A DNA stretch of 64,000 nucleotides from JAEZBP01 sp963832725 (GTDB lineage Bacteria > Myxococcota_A > Polyangia > Polyangiales > Sandaracinaceae): positions 620,001-684,000 of the forward strand of contig CAWHVG010000005.1 in NCBI GenBank assembly GCA_963832725.1, in the 5' to 3' direction. The notes under the pieces are model-generated. The model worked only from the letters and a program-made list of their open reading frames with translations. It was not told the DNA's origin and did no database searches. The position numbers and the translations under genes are program-made. Position 1 is the first letter of the stretch. Every line of letters begins with the position of its first letter. This document shows positions 9,730-20,586 of this stretch, piece after piece.

Positions 9730-11518
9730 TCACGCCCTCCGCCAGCGGAGCTCGATGCCGGCCGGCTCGCCGCGTTCGGTCTCCGCGTAGATGCACACGC
9801 CGCCCGCCCCTTCGCTGCCGGCGCGGATCTCGAGCCGGTGCAGTCGGCGACGCGCGATCGTCGCGAGCAGCTCGGGATCGTCCACCGTGAGCTCGACCCA
9901 ACCGCCGGCGCCGTCGTCGGGCGGCGCGATCACCTCGCCGAGCTCCACCCCATCGATGGCCACCGTCAACGTCGAGGTGTCCGCCTCGCCAGCGCCGCCG
10001 GAGACGCCGGGCAGCTCCGACGACACCCGCAGCCGCACGGTGAGCGAGCTCGGCACGCCGCGCGGGCTGCGGAAGCGATAGCGCACCGCGCCTGCCCCCG
10101 AGCCGTAGAAGTGCGGCAGCCCGACCTCCCCCGACCATGTCCCCGAGAGCTCGAAGCGCGCGCGCTCGAACTCGCGCGGATCGATGCGCAGCGTCGACAC
10201 GCCGTCCTCTTCGCGCCAATCGCGGGCGAGGGTGCCCGGACCACGCAGGGTCCGGCTCGGATTCGTAGAGGCGCGCGTCGCCGTGCTCGGCGCCGAGCCG
10301 CGGGTTCACGCTCCGGGGCGAGCGGCGCCGCGCCCATCGCGCCACCGTGGCCAGCGCCCGCCGCACGTCCGCCGTCCGCCATCGGCGCCGGCCATGCGCG
10401 TAGACGGCGTAGGGTCGCGGTCGCGCCTCGGACGGCAGGTAGGTCCACAGCATCGCCCCCGCCGCGCCGTCCAAGAGCACCCGGCGCAGAAAGAGCGTCA
10501 GCCAGCGCGTCCGGTCGCGCCCGTAGACCGCCCGCCGATCGGTGGGCACGCCGATCTCGCCGAAGAGGAGCGGCTTCTCGGCGCCGAAGTGGGCGAGCTG
10601 CACCCGGTCGTCGACCCAGCGCGCCAGCCGCGCCGCGCTCCGCACCCGCCCGTCGCGGAGCGGATAGGCGTGGCTGTCGCAGTAGCTCACGCCGGGAAGC
10701 TCGCAGGCCCGCGCCCAGAGCGAGCGGGCCTGCATCCGCCCGTAGCCGATGTGCCCGGCCGAGATCATGTGCGCTCCGTCGAGCGAACGGACGAACGCCG
10801 CCTGCCGCGCCATCCAGCGGAGCATCGCCTCCTCGCCGACGGCGCCGGCCGCGTCGGCCTCGTTCATCAGCTCCCAGGCGAAGATCGTCGGGTCTTGCGC
10901 GTAGGGAACGCCGGTCACCGAGTTGACCCGGCCGACCACCCGCTGGACGTGCTCGCGGTAGCGCGCCTCGCCGGCGGCGGAATCCCAGAACGCCGTCAGC
11001 GCGAGTCGGGCTCGGGTGCCGGTCGAGCTCCATGCCTTCCCAGCCGAGGTAGGCCGGCACGCCGCCGTAGTCGCCCCAGCGGTTGGCGAGCACGATCACC
11101 ACGCGCAGGCCGAGCCGCCGGGCCTCGGCGAGCACGTGATCGAGGTGGACGAAGCTCGCCTCCACCCAGCCCTCCGGCCCGATCCGGAACGCGTAGTCGC
11201 GGGCCCAATCCGGCGCGTCGGCCGCGTACTCGCCGAGCGCCCAGACCCGGACCAGCGCGAGCCCGTCGTCGGCCGCGGCCTGGAGGGTCGCCTCCATCTG
11301 CTCGCGCTGCCGCCGCCCGTGCATCACCGCCACGTTGGCGCCGATGACGTGGAAGGCCTGCCCGTCGATGGCGAAGCGCGTGTGGTCGGCCGGCCACGAA
11401 CGCGCCGTCTCGAATGGGCGGCGGCGCCTGCGCGAACGCGGTCGCGGCGACCAGCAGGAAGACCAGCAAGGAGAGCAGCAGGGAGAGCAACGAAGCGAGC
11501 CGAAGCACGTCGCCCGGG
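9730..11518 (-). CDS. Secreted glycoside hydrolase family 5-like enzyme (mannanase/cellulase type), three frameshifts
   Basis: Frame-corrected this is an exported enzyme of about 595 residues. A signal peptide (LRLASLLSLLLSLLVFLLVAATAFAQ) starts at GTG 11518. The TIM barrel follows: FAIDGQAFHVIGANV, LVRVWALGEY, VVIVLANRWGDYGG, the acid/base Glu in FAWELMNEADAAG, and the nucleophile Glu in LLFGEIGVPTD, the pattern of GH5 mannanases. The last 160 residues form a beta-sandwich that may bind carbohydrate. One-base shifts sit near 11388-11393, 10992-10995 and 10234-10236; each fits a single inserted G or C. It is divergent from a peptidoglycan endopeptidase, suggesting polymer degradation outside the cell. 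Substrate is inferred from family only. Confidence 0.8.
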
Positions 11519-11596
11519 AGCGTGTCGTGACCGTCGGCCGCTCGCCAGCGTGCCGCTTTCTTGACGGAATCGGCGCGGCCGGACGAAGTCGAGGGC

Positions 11597-12649
11597 ATGC
11601 TGGCAACGACATCGGCTCGCCCGCGCCGCAGCGCGCTCGGCGCCGCGGCCTTGCTGGTCACGGTCAGTGCGCTCGCGCTGCCGGTGCGGGCCGACGGCCA
11701 CCAGACCGACAGCAGCTCCGGCCAGGGCCGTGACACCGAGCCGCCGGCCGGCTTCGTCTACACCGTCCGCTCCGGCGACACCCTGAGCGACATCGCCGTC
11801 CGCTTCGACGTCGACCTCGACGCGCTGCTCAGCCAGAACCCCGGCCTCGACGCCGACCACATCCGGCGCGGGCAGCCCATCCGCATCGTCAACGGCCTCC
11901 GCCGCGTCGACCACACCGTCGAGCGCGGCCAGTCGCTGTCGTGGATCGCCGCCCGCTACGAGGTCACGGTCGACGCCTTGCTCCGCTGGAACCGCGGCCT
12001 GCGCCGCGACCGTGTCCAGGCCGGGCGCGCGCTGGTCGTCTACACCGCCGTGCCGGAGAGCCGCTCACAGTCGATTGGCGCGCCGGCCCGCGGCCACCTC
12101 GCGTTCGCCCGGCAGATGCCGGCCCGCCACCCCGCCTTCGTCGTCCGCACTCCCGACCGCGCCTACGGCACCGACGAGACCGTGCGGGCCATCGTCGAGG
12201 GCCTCGAGCACGTGCGGGAGGCCATCGACGACACCCCGCGCATCGAGATCCACGATCTGAGCTTCCAGGACGGCGGCCCCATCCACGGCCACCACAGCCA
12301 CGAGTCCGGCCGCGACGCCGACATCGCCTACTACCAGACCCGCTGCCGGGGCCTCTGCCGCATCCACCGCATCCGCCCCGAGCAGCTCGACGTGGCGCGG
12401 CAGTGGGCGCTCTTCTCGCATTGGATCGAGCAGGGCCGGGTCGAGGCCATCTTCATGGACCATCGCCTGGCCGCCGCGCTCTACGACTACGCCCGCAGCC
12501 AGGGCGTCAGCCGGAGCGATCTCAGCCGCTGGTTCCAGTACCCGCGCCGGATCGACCAGCGCTACGGCCTCATCCGGCACGAGCCCCACCACGCCGACCA
12601 CTTCCACGTCCGCTTCACCTGCCACGACACCGATCCCGAGTGCCGCTGA
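11597..12649 (+). CDS. LysM-containing penicillin-insensitive murein endopeptidase (MepA/M74-like)
   Basis: An exported 350-residue protein. After a signal peptide (about 1-36) come two LysM peptidoglycan-binding modules (YTVRSGDTLSDIAVRFDVD and HTVERGQSLSWIAARYEVT), then a MepA-like LAS metallopeptidase domain with the zinc motif HGHHSHESGRDADIAYY and the C-terminal HHADHFHVRF. MepA enzymes cut D-Ala-mDAP cross-links in peptidoglycan. E. coli MepA has no LysM modules, so this is a wall-targeted version, possibly for growth, predation or spore development. ATG 11597 is preferred to the upstream TTG because it begins the signal peptide. Confidence 0.88.
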   Translation: MLATTSARPRRSALGAAALLVTVSALALPVRADGHQTDSSSGQGRDTEPPAGFVYTVRSGDTLSDIAVRFDVDLDALLSQNPGLDADHIRRGQPIRIVNGLRRVDHTVERGQSLSWIAARYEVTVDALLRWNRGLRRDRVQAGRALVVYTAVPESRSQSIGAPARGHLAFARQMPARHPAFVVRTPDRAYGTDETVRAIVEGLEHVREAIDDTPRIEIHDLSFQDGGPIHGHHSHESGRDADIAYYQTRCRGLCRIHRIRPEQLDVARQWALFSHWIEQGRVEAIFMDHRLAAALYDYARSQGVSRSDLSRWFQYPRRIDQRYGLIRHEPHHADHFHVRFTCHDTDPECR

Positions 12650-12702
12650 GCCGGGGGCTCCTTTCGGGACGCAACCGCGCCGGGCTCGACTCCGATAGTC
12701 GG

Positions 12703-14078
12703 GTGCCGTGCCAACAGCAACTCCGTTTTCTCTCCCGCCCGCGACGCGACCTCGGCCCTTCCGACGACCGCGGCGCTCGGATCCCCCACCTGCGAGCCTC
12801 GCTGCTCGCTCTCTTGGTCCTCGGCCCCGCCTCGGCGCTGGCGCAGAGCGCCTCGCGGGACCTGCGGGTCGAGACGCTGGAGCACGGCTCGTGGGCGAGC
12901 TCCGTGGCGGCGCTGCAGCGGGACGTCCACGCCGAGGGCAGCGTCCTGCACGTCGTCGTCCTGGACGCGTCGGGCACCCGGGCCTCGTGCGGGAGCTCGA
13001 TCTCGCGCTGGAGACCGCCTCCGCGTTCGCGTCCTCGACTGCGATCCGCACACCGACGCGACCGCCCTCGAGCTCGTCCGGAGACACCTGCTCTTCGCGC
13101 ACGACGGCCCCGTGCCCCGCCCGCTGGCGATCCGCCTCGCCGCCACCGAGGTCCGCACCGGCGAGGCAAGCGGAGGCGCGAGCATCTGGGCGGCAGCGAG
13201 CTCACCTGCTCCGTCTCCATCCGCCCCTACCTCGACGATCTCGAGCACGGAACGCACGTCTACCTGACGCCCGACCGCTACCTCGTCCGGCCGCGCGCGG
13301 CGAACATCACCGCGTCGGGCGCCGATGACGGCTGGGTGCTCCGCTCGCCGCGACGCGCATCGCTCCGCATCGAGTACGAGGTCGTCGAGCGCGCGAGCGG
13401 CGAGGTCGTCCTCCACAATCGCGCGGAGCTGAGCTGCGCGAACACCGGCGCACCAGCGTCCGATGCCGTGTCCTCCGGCGACGACGCTCCACCGAACCTG
13501 CGTGCACCGCGCGCGGCGCCGGCGATCCGTGCGACCGTGTCCGCTCGCTCCGACTCCGCCGAGCGCGCAGCTCAATCCCGCGCGCGGCTTCTCGAACAGG
13601 ATCGCCTCCGCGCGCAGCGACGGAGAGGCTGGATCGCCGAGCTCGGCTTCGGCCCCTCGCTGGTCATCGACGACAATCAGCGCGCGGGCCCCATCGATGG
13701 AGGCGCCTTCAACGCGAGCATGCGTTTTCACCTCGGAACTTCGGACAGCTCGATCCCTTCCGCTTCAACTTCGTCGTCGGTACCGAGGCGAGCATGGGAG
13801 GCTCGCGCGGCAAGCCTGTCGCCGACTTCCTCGCCGATCTGGGCCTGCGCCTGGCCGTCGGCAACCCGGACTTCGCCGTCGCGTTCGAGCTCCTCTACAC
13901 GCCCGGCCCCGAGACGGCCGAGAACTACTCGCACATGGTCTACGCGGCCTACCGCGCGACGGCGACGCTGCTCTTCGGCCGCTTCGGCATCGGCTTGAGC
14001 TGGCACGAGGTCGGGCGCGGCGTCGACGTCACCGAACAATCGTTGGAGCTCCAACTCTCATGGGGGTTTGCGCGATGA
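12703..14078 (+). CDS. Secreted protein with outer-membrane barrel-like C-terminus (at least four frameshifts)
   Basis: The coding signal is strong but spread over three frames. A signal peptide (LRASLLALLVLGPASALAQ) is followed by ETLEHGSWASSVAALQRDVH, then after shifts GLVRELDLALETA, RVLDCDPHTDATALELVRRH, and SELTCSVSIRPYLDDLEHG. A coiled basic region (SRARLLEQDRLRAQRRRG) precedes a membrane-barrel-like domain (WIAELGFGPSLVIDDNQ to TEQSLELQLSWGFAR). Shifts fall near 12970, 13023-13027, 13165-13190 and 13738-13742. The start is uncertain; GTG 12703 is the most upstream candidate. The stop overlaps the next ATG (ATGA). I do not recognise the family; an envelope role is inferred from the signal peptide and barrel. 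Confidence 0.6.
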
Positions 14079-15730
14079 AGAAGAGACCCATCCTCTTGCT
14101 CGGAATCGCTGTGCTCGGTATCGCGGTGCTCGGCCTGCCGGGCTGCCTCCTGCCCAGGACCGAGACGGCCGACTGCGGCAGCGCGACGACCTGCGCGGAC
14201 TGCCTTCAGCCCGGCTGCGGCTGGTGCGCGTCCACCCAGAGCTGCGTGTCGGGCTCGTCGGTGGGCCCGATCAAGCCATGTGCCCCGCGAATGATTGGCA
14301 TTTTCATACGTGCTCCTACTGCGGCACCTACGATGATGACCACGACGGAGACCACGACGATTCGCCTACGTGCAGCGAGTGCCTGTCGAACCCCGATTGC
14401 GAATGGTGTGGTCACCGCTGTATCGCGAGGCGGACGAGCCCTCCTGCACGGGCCAGGTGATCAGCACGCCGCAGATGTGCTCGTGTCGCAGCAGCGAGTT
14501 CAGCAGAACCTCATGTGACCAGGCTCCGCTCAGCGAATGCGCAAACGCCACGACGTTGGTCGCATACGACTCGGGGGCACCTGCACACCCACCGGAACGT
14601 GTGAGTACACGTCCCATGTCGAGACCTGCCCGTACTTCTGCGACTGGGGCGCCGGCACCGCCGCTTGTTCGAGCGATTGCGAGCTGGCGAACCTTTGGTG
14701 GGCCCCGACCTCGGTCGACCGCGCCATCGCCCGCGGCAGCTCGATCACGCTCGACCCGGGCGGCGGCGTCCACATCAGCTACCTGCGGCAGACCGGCTCC
14801 GGAGAAGCCCTGACGTACGCCTACCGGGCACCGGGCGCGGGCTGGCTCGCATCAATCGTCAGTCAGCGCGACGACTGGGCGCCCGACGCGACCGCCCTCG
14901 CCCTGGACGAGTCGGGCGGCATCCACATCGCCTACCACGACACCCAGGGCGTGCGCGTCGCGTACTCGGGCTCCGGCGAGGACTGGACGCTCACCACCGT
15001 CGCCCCGGGAGACGGCGGCGTCTCGCTCGCCCTCGACGACGCGGGCGGCGCCCACCTGGTGTTCTCCGCGATGAGCGCGACGGGCGAGCATGAGCTCCGC
15101 TACGCCTGGGCGGGACCGGACGGAGCGTGGAGCCCCGCGACCACCATCGGACCCATCGGCGCCCAGGGCGGCGGCAGCTCAATCGTGGCCGTCCCCTCGG
15201 GCGTCCACGTCAGCTACGTCTACGACGACGGCAGCGGTGGCGAGCTCCGCTACGCCTACCTGCCCAGCCCGACCGCGTCCTGGAGCGTGACCACGGTCGG
15301 CCCGGGCACGGGCGGCACCTCCCTGGCTCTCGACGCCACGAACGGCGTGCACATCGCCTACCTGGACCCTTCCGCCTACCAGCTCCGCTACGCCCGGCGC
15401 GCGGCGGACGGGTCCTGGACCTCGACGCTGGTCAGCTCCTACGGCGGCGCCGGCGAGCCGGCCATCGCCGTGGACGCGGACGGCCGGGTCGACTTCGCCT
15501 TCACCCTCCTGGACGGGGACGGCAGCCACGAGGTGGACTTCGCCTACCCCAGCTCGGGTGCCAGCTGGAGCCTCGTCGAGGTCGCCTCGGGCGCGCCGCC
15601 CTACCACGGCCCCTCGCTGGCGATGGACGACCGAGGCGGCGTCCACATCGCCTACGCCGTCGACAACGGCGGCCCCTCCGGCGACCCGAGCGGCCTCGTC
15701 TACACCGACCGCCCTCCCTGCGTCCCGTAG
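14075..15730 (+). CDS. Lipoprotein with PSI-like cysteine repeats and a beta-propeller-like repeat region (frameshifted)
   Basis: Starts at ATG 14075 overlapping the previous stop. The signal sequence ends in a lipobox (VLGLPGC). Two plexin/PSI-like cysteine modules follow, CADCLQPGCGWCASTQSC and CSECLSNPDCEWCGHRC, then two more Cys-rich stretches (CTGQVISTPQMCSCRSSEF and CTPTGTCEYTSHVETC). From about 14690 to the stop there are at least seven repeats with the core GGxHIAY (GGVHISYLRQ, GGIHIAYHDT, NGVHIAYLDP, GGVHIAYAVD), typical of a beta-propeller. The frame changes near 14255-14285, 14425-14440 and 14573-14577, where five Gs stand where six fit. Probably a surface-exposed binding protein; ligand unknown. 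Confidence 0.7.
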
Positions 15731-15837
15731 CCGGGTCCCACGAACGAGCCGAATCCCCCGCCCGAGCCTCGAAAGCGCTGGCCATCGGCGGGGATGCTTC
15801 CTACGCTTGCCGACCCTCCCCCGGGAAGCGCTGCAGA

Positions 15838-16908
<1,071 letters not shown>

Positions 16909-16914
16909 TCCGGC

Positions 16915-17934
16915 TCAGCTCAGCTCGCGGGCGATGACCGCCAGCGTGTCGCCCGCTTCCGTCAACGCGGGCACCCGCTCCGCGAAGAGCAGGCCGTCGT
17001 GCTGTGCTCTGAGCGCCACCGGCTCACGCTCCGGCTCCCGCGGGAAGTGCACCCGTCCGACCACGTCCCCCTCGCGGATCGCCGCGCCGAGCTCGAAGCA
17101 GGGCTCGTAGAGACCGTCGAGCGGCGCGATGACGTAGTGAGAGCGGTCCGGCACCTCCACGAAGCGCGTCTCGTCGCGCCCGCTCGGGATCGCCTCGGGC
17201 CGCTCGCCCGCCAGCACGCCGAAGTGCTCCAGCACGTTCCAGACCCCGCGTCGCGCCACCTTCGCCGCGCCCGGCGTCACCCGCCCGCCGCCGGCCAGCT
17301 CCGTGCTGAGGAAGACCTTCCCGAGATCCTCCACCAGCGTGTCGAGCATCCCGACCGCGTCCAGCTCCTCCAGCACCAGCGCCCAGGGCGCCCCGAACGC
17401 GTCGAGCGCCGCCCGCGTCTTCGCGCGCCGCGCCTCGTCGGGCAGGTGATGCATCACCGCGCAGGGCAGAAACGAGAGCGAGCGCCCGCCCGAGTGGAAG
17501 TCCATCACCGCCGACACCCGCGGCAAGAGCTGCGACGAGACGTAGTGGGCCAGCACCTGCGTCGGCGAGCCCTCGCGCAGCCCGGGGAACGAGCGATTCA
17601 GATCGCGATCGTCGCGAGGCGAGATCCGACAGCCCGCGTCCATCCCCGGCATGTTCATCGCGGGGACGATGATCACCTGCCCGCGGACCATGCTCGGCTC
17701 GAGCGTGCGCGCCAGCTCCCAGAGCGCCACCGGCCCCTCGTACTCGTCGCCGTGGGCGCCGCCGGTCAAGAGCACGCGCGGCCCGTCCCCGTTCTTCACC
17801 GACGCGATTGGCACCACCACGGCGCCCCAGGCGGAGCGGTTGCTCGGGCTCGGCACGAAGAGGCGCGTGAGCTGCTTTCCCTCGGCGTCGGGATCGAAAT
17901 CGGTCGCGACGCGGCTCGTCTCCTGCTGACTCAT
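16915..17934 (-). CDS. Succinylglutamate desuccinylase/aspartoacylase family zinc deacylase
   Basis: A 339-residue cytoplasmic zinc enzyme of the M14-like AstE/AspA family, which cleaves N-acyl groups from amino acids. Zinc ligands are visible in GGAHGDEYEG (His and Glu) and in MDFHSGG (His); the substrate Arg/Asn region NLNRSFPG-like appears as DRDLNRSFPG. The C-terminal third (VIAPLDGLYEPCFELGAAIREGDVVGRVH) resembles the lipoyl-like domain of the ectoine-utilisation deacetylase DoeB subgroup, so the substrate may be an acetylated diamino acid rather than succinylglutamate. Start ATG 17934 has GGTGAG nearby; a GTG nine bases upstream is less likely. The gene converges on the kinase-BRCT gene. 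Confidence 0.82.
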   Translation of the reverse strand: MSQQETSRVATDFDPDAEGKQLTRLFVPSPSNRSAWGAVVVPIASVKNGDGPRVLLTGGAHGDEYEGPVALWELARTLEPSMVRGQVIIVPAMNMPGMDAGCRISPRDDRDLNRSFPGLREGSPTQVLAHYVSSQLLPRVSAVMDFHSGGRSLSFLPCAVMHHLPDEARRAKTRAALDAFGAPWALVLEELDAVGMLDTLVEDLGKVFLSTELAGGGRVTPGAAKVARRGVWNVLEHFGVLAGERPEAIPSGRDETRFVEVPDRSHYVIAPLDGLYEPCFELGAAIREGDVVGRVHFPREPEREPVALRAQHDGLLFAERVPALTEAGDTLAVIARELS

Positions 17935-18120
17935 GCGGCTCACCGTAGCAGCCCATCGGGGAAGACCTCACCTCTGCGCCCGGGCGACGCCGCCTCCCTC
18001 CGCCGAGGCTCCCTCGCAGATGCGGAAGGGCGGCCGTCGACCGGCGGCGCTTCGAGGTGACCGACCTCCGCTCGTCCCCACCGCTTCCGTCTCGGAGCCG
18101 TGCGTTCTACTCTCGGCACG

Positions 18121-18525
18121 ATGTCGATCCCGGAGAAGCTCGTGGCCGAGGTGGTGTCGGACGTGTCGCAGCGAATGAGCGACCCGACCTACGCGCAGCT
18201 CGCGATCGGCAGCTTCGCGCAAGCGCACCCGGACGCGGGACGCTTCATCACCGCCCACCTCGACGAGCTGGGCGGCGGCGAGGCCGTCATGCACACCGTC
18301 TTCCACGCCGAGCTGCTGAACGAGTGCTTCGCCCGGCACCACGGAGACGAGCTCCCGTCCGTGAGCTTCGCCGACCTGGACGCCGCCGCCGGTGGCGACC
18401 CCATCGAGCGCTTCAAAACGCAGGAGCCCGGGCTGGCGGACTACGTCGGCAGCAACGTCGACGACGAGGTCATGCGCCGCGTCCTCTCCCTCGTCGGCCT
18501 CGCCATGAGCCGCCTCGCCGGATGA
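18121..18525 (+). CDS. Small helical protein of unknown function
   Basis: A 134-residue acidic protein, all helical by composition (PEKLVAEVVSDVSQRMSDPTYAQLAIGSFAQ). No motif, signal peptide or membrane segment is seen. Its stop overlaps the start of the macrodomain gene (ATGA), so the two are translationally coupled, and an effect on ADP-ribose metabolism is possible but only from position. I do not recognise the family. Confidence 0.7.
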   Translation: MSIPEKLVAEVVSDVSQRMSDPTYAQLAIGSFAQAHPDAGRFITAHLDELGGGEAVMHTVFHAELLNECFARHHGDELPSVSFADLDAAAGGDPIERFKTQEPGLADYVGSNVDDEVMRRVLSLVGLAMSRLAG

Positions 18526-19040
18526 GCGCGCGCATCACCATCGTCCGCGGCGACCTCACCAAGGCGGACACGGACGCCATCGTCAACGCCGCCAACGAGC
18601 GGATGCTGGGCGGCGGTGGCGTCGACGGCGCCATCCACCGCGCGGCCGGCCCGGAGCTCCTCGAAGCGTGCAAAGCCGTCCCCGAAGTTCGTCCCGGCGT
18701 GCGCTGCCCGACCGGCGAAGCGCGCATCACCGAAGGCTTCGCCCTCCCCGCCCGCTACGTCATCCACACCGTCGGCCCGCGCTACAGCATGCCGAACGCA
18801 GCCTCCCTGCTCGCCTCGGCCTTCCGCAGCAGCCTAGAGCTCGCCTCCAGCCACGCGCTGATTCGCTCCGTCGCGTTCCCGGCCGTGAGCTGCGGCGTCT
18901 ACGGCTACCCCGTCGACCAAGCCGCGACCATCGCCCTCCGCGTCGCCCGCGAGAACGCCTGGGACCTCGACGAGCTCCGCTTCGTCCTCTTCAGCGAGAG
19001 CGACCGCGCCGCGTTCGAGCGCGCAGCAGCCCAAGACTGA
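18522..19040 (+). CDS. Macrodomain protein, O-acetyl-ADP-ribose deacetylase type
   Basis: A 172-residue single macrodomain of the YmdB/MacroD group, which binds ADP-ribose and hydrolyses O-acetyl-ADP-ribose or mono-ADP-ribosyl marks. Diagnostic motifs are present: ITIVRGDLTKADTDAIVNAANE, the loop GGGGVDGAIHRAAGPEL, and FPAVSCGVYGYPVD. The start overlaps the previous stop. It sits at the edge of a region with a TIR protein, another enzyme class acting on NAD; whether the two are functionally linked cannot be told from sequence. Confidence 0.92.
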   Translation: MSARITIVRGDLTKADTDAIVNAANERMLGGGGVDGAIHRAAGPELLEACKAVPEVRPGVRCPTGEARITEGFALPARYVIHTVGPRYSMPNAASLLASAFRSSLELASSHALIRSVAFPAVSCGVYGYPVDQAATIALRVARENAWDLDELRFVLFSESDRAAFERAAAQD

Positions 19041-19092
19041 AGCGGCCAAACCGTCGATCGCCGAGCGATCGAACAGTCGCTCCCATCACTGC

Positions 19093-19164
19093 TACCGCCG
19101 CATCCTCGAGCTCCGCCAGCTCCACGAGGACATGGACCGCGCCGCCCTCGCCGCCTACCCCTGA
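19093..19164 (+). pseudogene. Possible C-terminal relic of an Eco57I/PglX-like DNA methyltransferase
   Basis: An open stretch ending in a stop codes YRRILELRQLHEDMDRAALAAYP. The pattern LRxLHxEMDRAxLxAYGW is, from memory, common at the end of Eco57I-type adenine methyltransferases and related restriction or DISARM/BREX methylases. Only about 23 residues remain, with nothing of the catalytic domain upstream because the macrodomain gene is there. A chance resemblance is possible. Confidence 0.3.
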
Positions 19165-19267
19165 GCCGACCGATCCCTGGCGCACGCTACGCCTCAGGGC
19201 CCGACCGACCGAGGTTCGCGGTCGTGCCGACGAATCCATGTCCGGAGTGAGCGGCGGGATGACTTCG

Positions 19268-20191
19268 TCACTCGTCCCGGTTGGCGAGGCCCCGCGCGCT
19301 CACCTCATCTCCAAAGACCAGTCGCTCCAGTCGGTCTTCGGCGGACGCGACGTCCCATGTCGCGACCTCGAGCACCTCGCCGACATGCGGGTTCGCAACG
19401 TCGTGCCGAGCGGCGCGCAGGGAAGCCCGCTCATCTGATTCCAGCCCGCCGCGACGCAGGAGCCACACCGCAGCCGCGCGCGCAGTGGGCTCGGTCGATC
19501 CTCGCACGGCGACCTCGAGCAGAGTCTTCCTCCGGGCAGGAGCCATACGGTATGTCGGCCCGCTCGGCGCCGCCCAGCGCTCCAACGCCTGGAGCCATGA
19601 CTCGGTGGAACGCGTTCCACGCCGCAGTACGGCCTCTTCAGGGCACTGGGCACCGCGCGAAGCTCTGATCCCTCGTCGGATCGCCTCGGCGAGGTCGAAT
19701 GCGAGCCCGGTGTAGTTCGGACCGTCCTCCTCGAAGCCACGCAGGTGCAGATGGCGGATCTTCCCGTCTCGAAAGCGGAGCCGGACCCGGTCGGCATCGA
19801 CCGAAACGCCATCGAGAGCCGTGTACGGTACGAACCAATCCCGGCGAAGAAGCCTCCGAAAGAGGAGGCCGTCTCCCCGTGCCCGCACCCGTATCATCAC
19901 CATGAGCGCGAAGCTCACGACCGTGACGGCAGCGCCGAAGAGCAGCAGGCACGGCAGAGTGCCAAACCCAGCCCGTGCCCCGTCGGACCAGGCGAGCGTC
20001 GTCGGGAGCGTGACGAGGCCGAGCCCGGCCAGCACGTACCACCTGACCAGCATGCCAGGGCGAGAAACCAGAAACGATCGCGACCGCGCCTCGACGGCCG
20101 TGGGCGACCCGCCCTGTGCGCCCGTCGATGCGGCAGGTGAGCTAGCGGGCAGCCCCTCGGCGAGTGCAGGAGGTGCTTCGGTGTCGCTCAC
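19268..20191 (-). CDS. Membrane protein with PH-like domain, unknown function
   Basis: A 307-residue protein. After a low-complexity cytoplasmic N-terminus come two membrane helices (about 47-65 and 75-97: WYVLAGLGLVTLPTTLAW and LPCLLLFGAAVTVVSFALMVMI), then a PH-like strand-rich segment (VRARGDGLLFRRLLRRDWFVPYTALDGVSVDADRVRLRFRDGK) as in bacterial bPH/YdbT-type proteins, then a helical C-terminus of about 130 residues. Start is GTG at 20191. Function is unknown; GC content and codon use are near the local average. Confidence 0.7.
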   Translation of the reverse strand: MSDTEAPPALAEGLPASSPAASTGAQGGSPTAVEARSRSFLVSRPGMLVRWYVLAGLGLVTLPTTLAWSDGARAGFGTLPCLLLFGAAVTVVSFALMVMIRVRARGDGLLFRRLLRRDWFVPYTALDGVSVDADRVRLRFRDGKIRHLHLRGFEEDGPNYTGLAFDLAEAIRRGIRASRGAQCPEEAVLRRGTRSTESWLQALERWAAPSGPTYRMAPARRKTLLEVAVRGSTEPTARAAAVWLLRRGGLESDERASLRAARHDVANPHVGEVLEVATWDVASAEDRLERLVFGDEVSARGLANRDE

Positions 20192-20203
20192 GGCTCTGAG
20201 AGC

Positions 20204-20479
20204 CTACCAGGTCAGATGCAGGAGGCACGTTGCGAGGAGGCCGATGGATCCCCCCATCGCCGCGACGCGACGGACGTCCGCACCTTGGGCGCTATTCCGC
20301 ATGGTCGGGTCTTCGACCGACTCCCACGCAGGATCGTCGACCCCGGTCGGGCGTTTCAACCCGAGCCCCTTTGCTCCGATGGCAACGCTCTGCCTGAGCT
20401 GCCGCGGGCGGTTGCCGCCGCTGGCATCGCGAAATGCGGCCGTCTTTCCCTGCAAGAGACTGCGTTGGATGTGATGCAC
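20204..20479 (-). CDS. Possible small protein with C-terminal membrane helix
   Basis: A 91-residue frame ending in GGSIGLLATCLLHLTW, a likely tail anchor. It lies 12 bp upstream of the PH-like membrane protein on the same strand, compatible with an operon, and is divergent from the TIR gene. Third-position GC is lower than in neighbouring genes and no family is recognised, so it may not be a gene. Confidence 0.4.
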   Translation of the reverse strand: MHHIQRSLLQGKTAAFRDASGGNRPRQLRQSVAIGAKGLGLKRPTGVDDPAWESVEDPTMRNSAQGADVRRVAAMGGSIGLLATCLLHLTW

Positions 20480-20586
20480 GACCTCAAGACGGGATCGTGA
20501 AGCGTTGGGCGCGTGCCACAGCCGGGGGCAAAATCGCTTTGGGCTAGCGCTTGAGAGCAGCGATGATGCCCACTATTCTCGGGCAC

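Noticed and set aside
14573..14577. Programmed ribosomal frameshifting at a G run
   Set aside because: No slippery heptamer with downstream structure stands out, and similar shifts occur in many unrelated genes of the window, so technical error is simpler.
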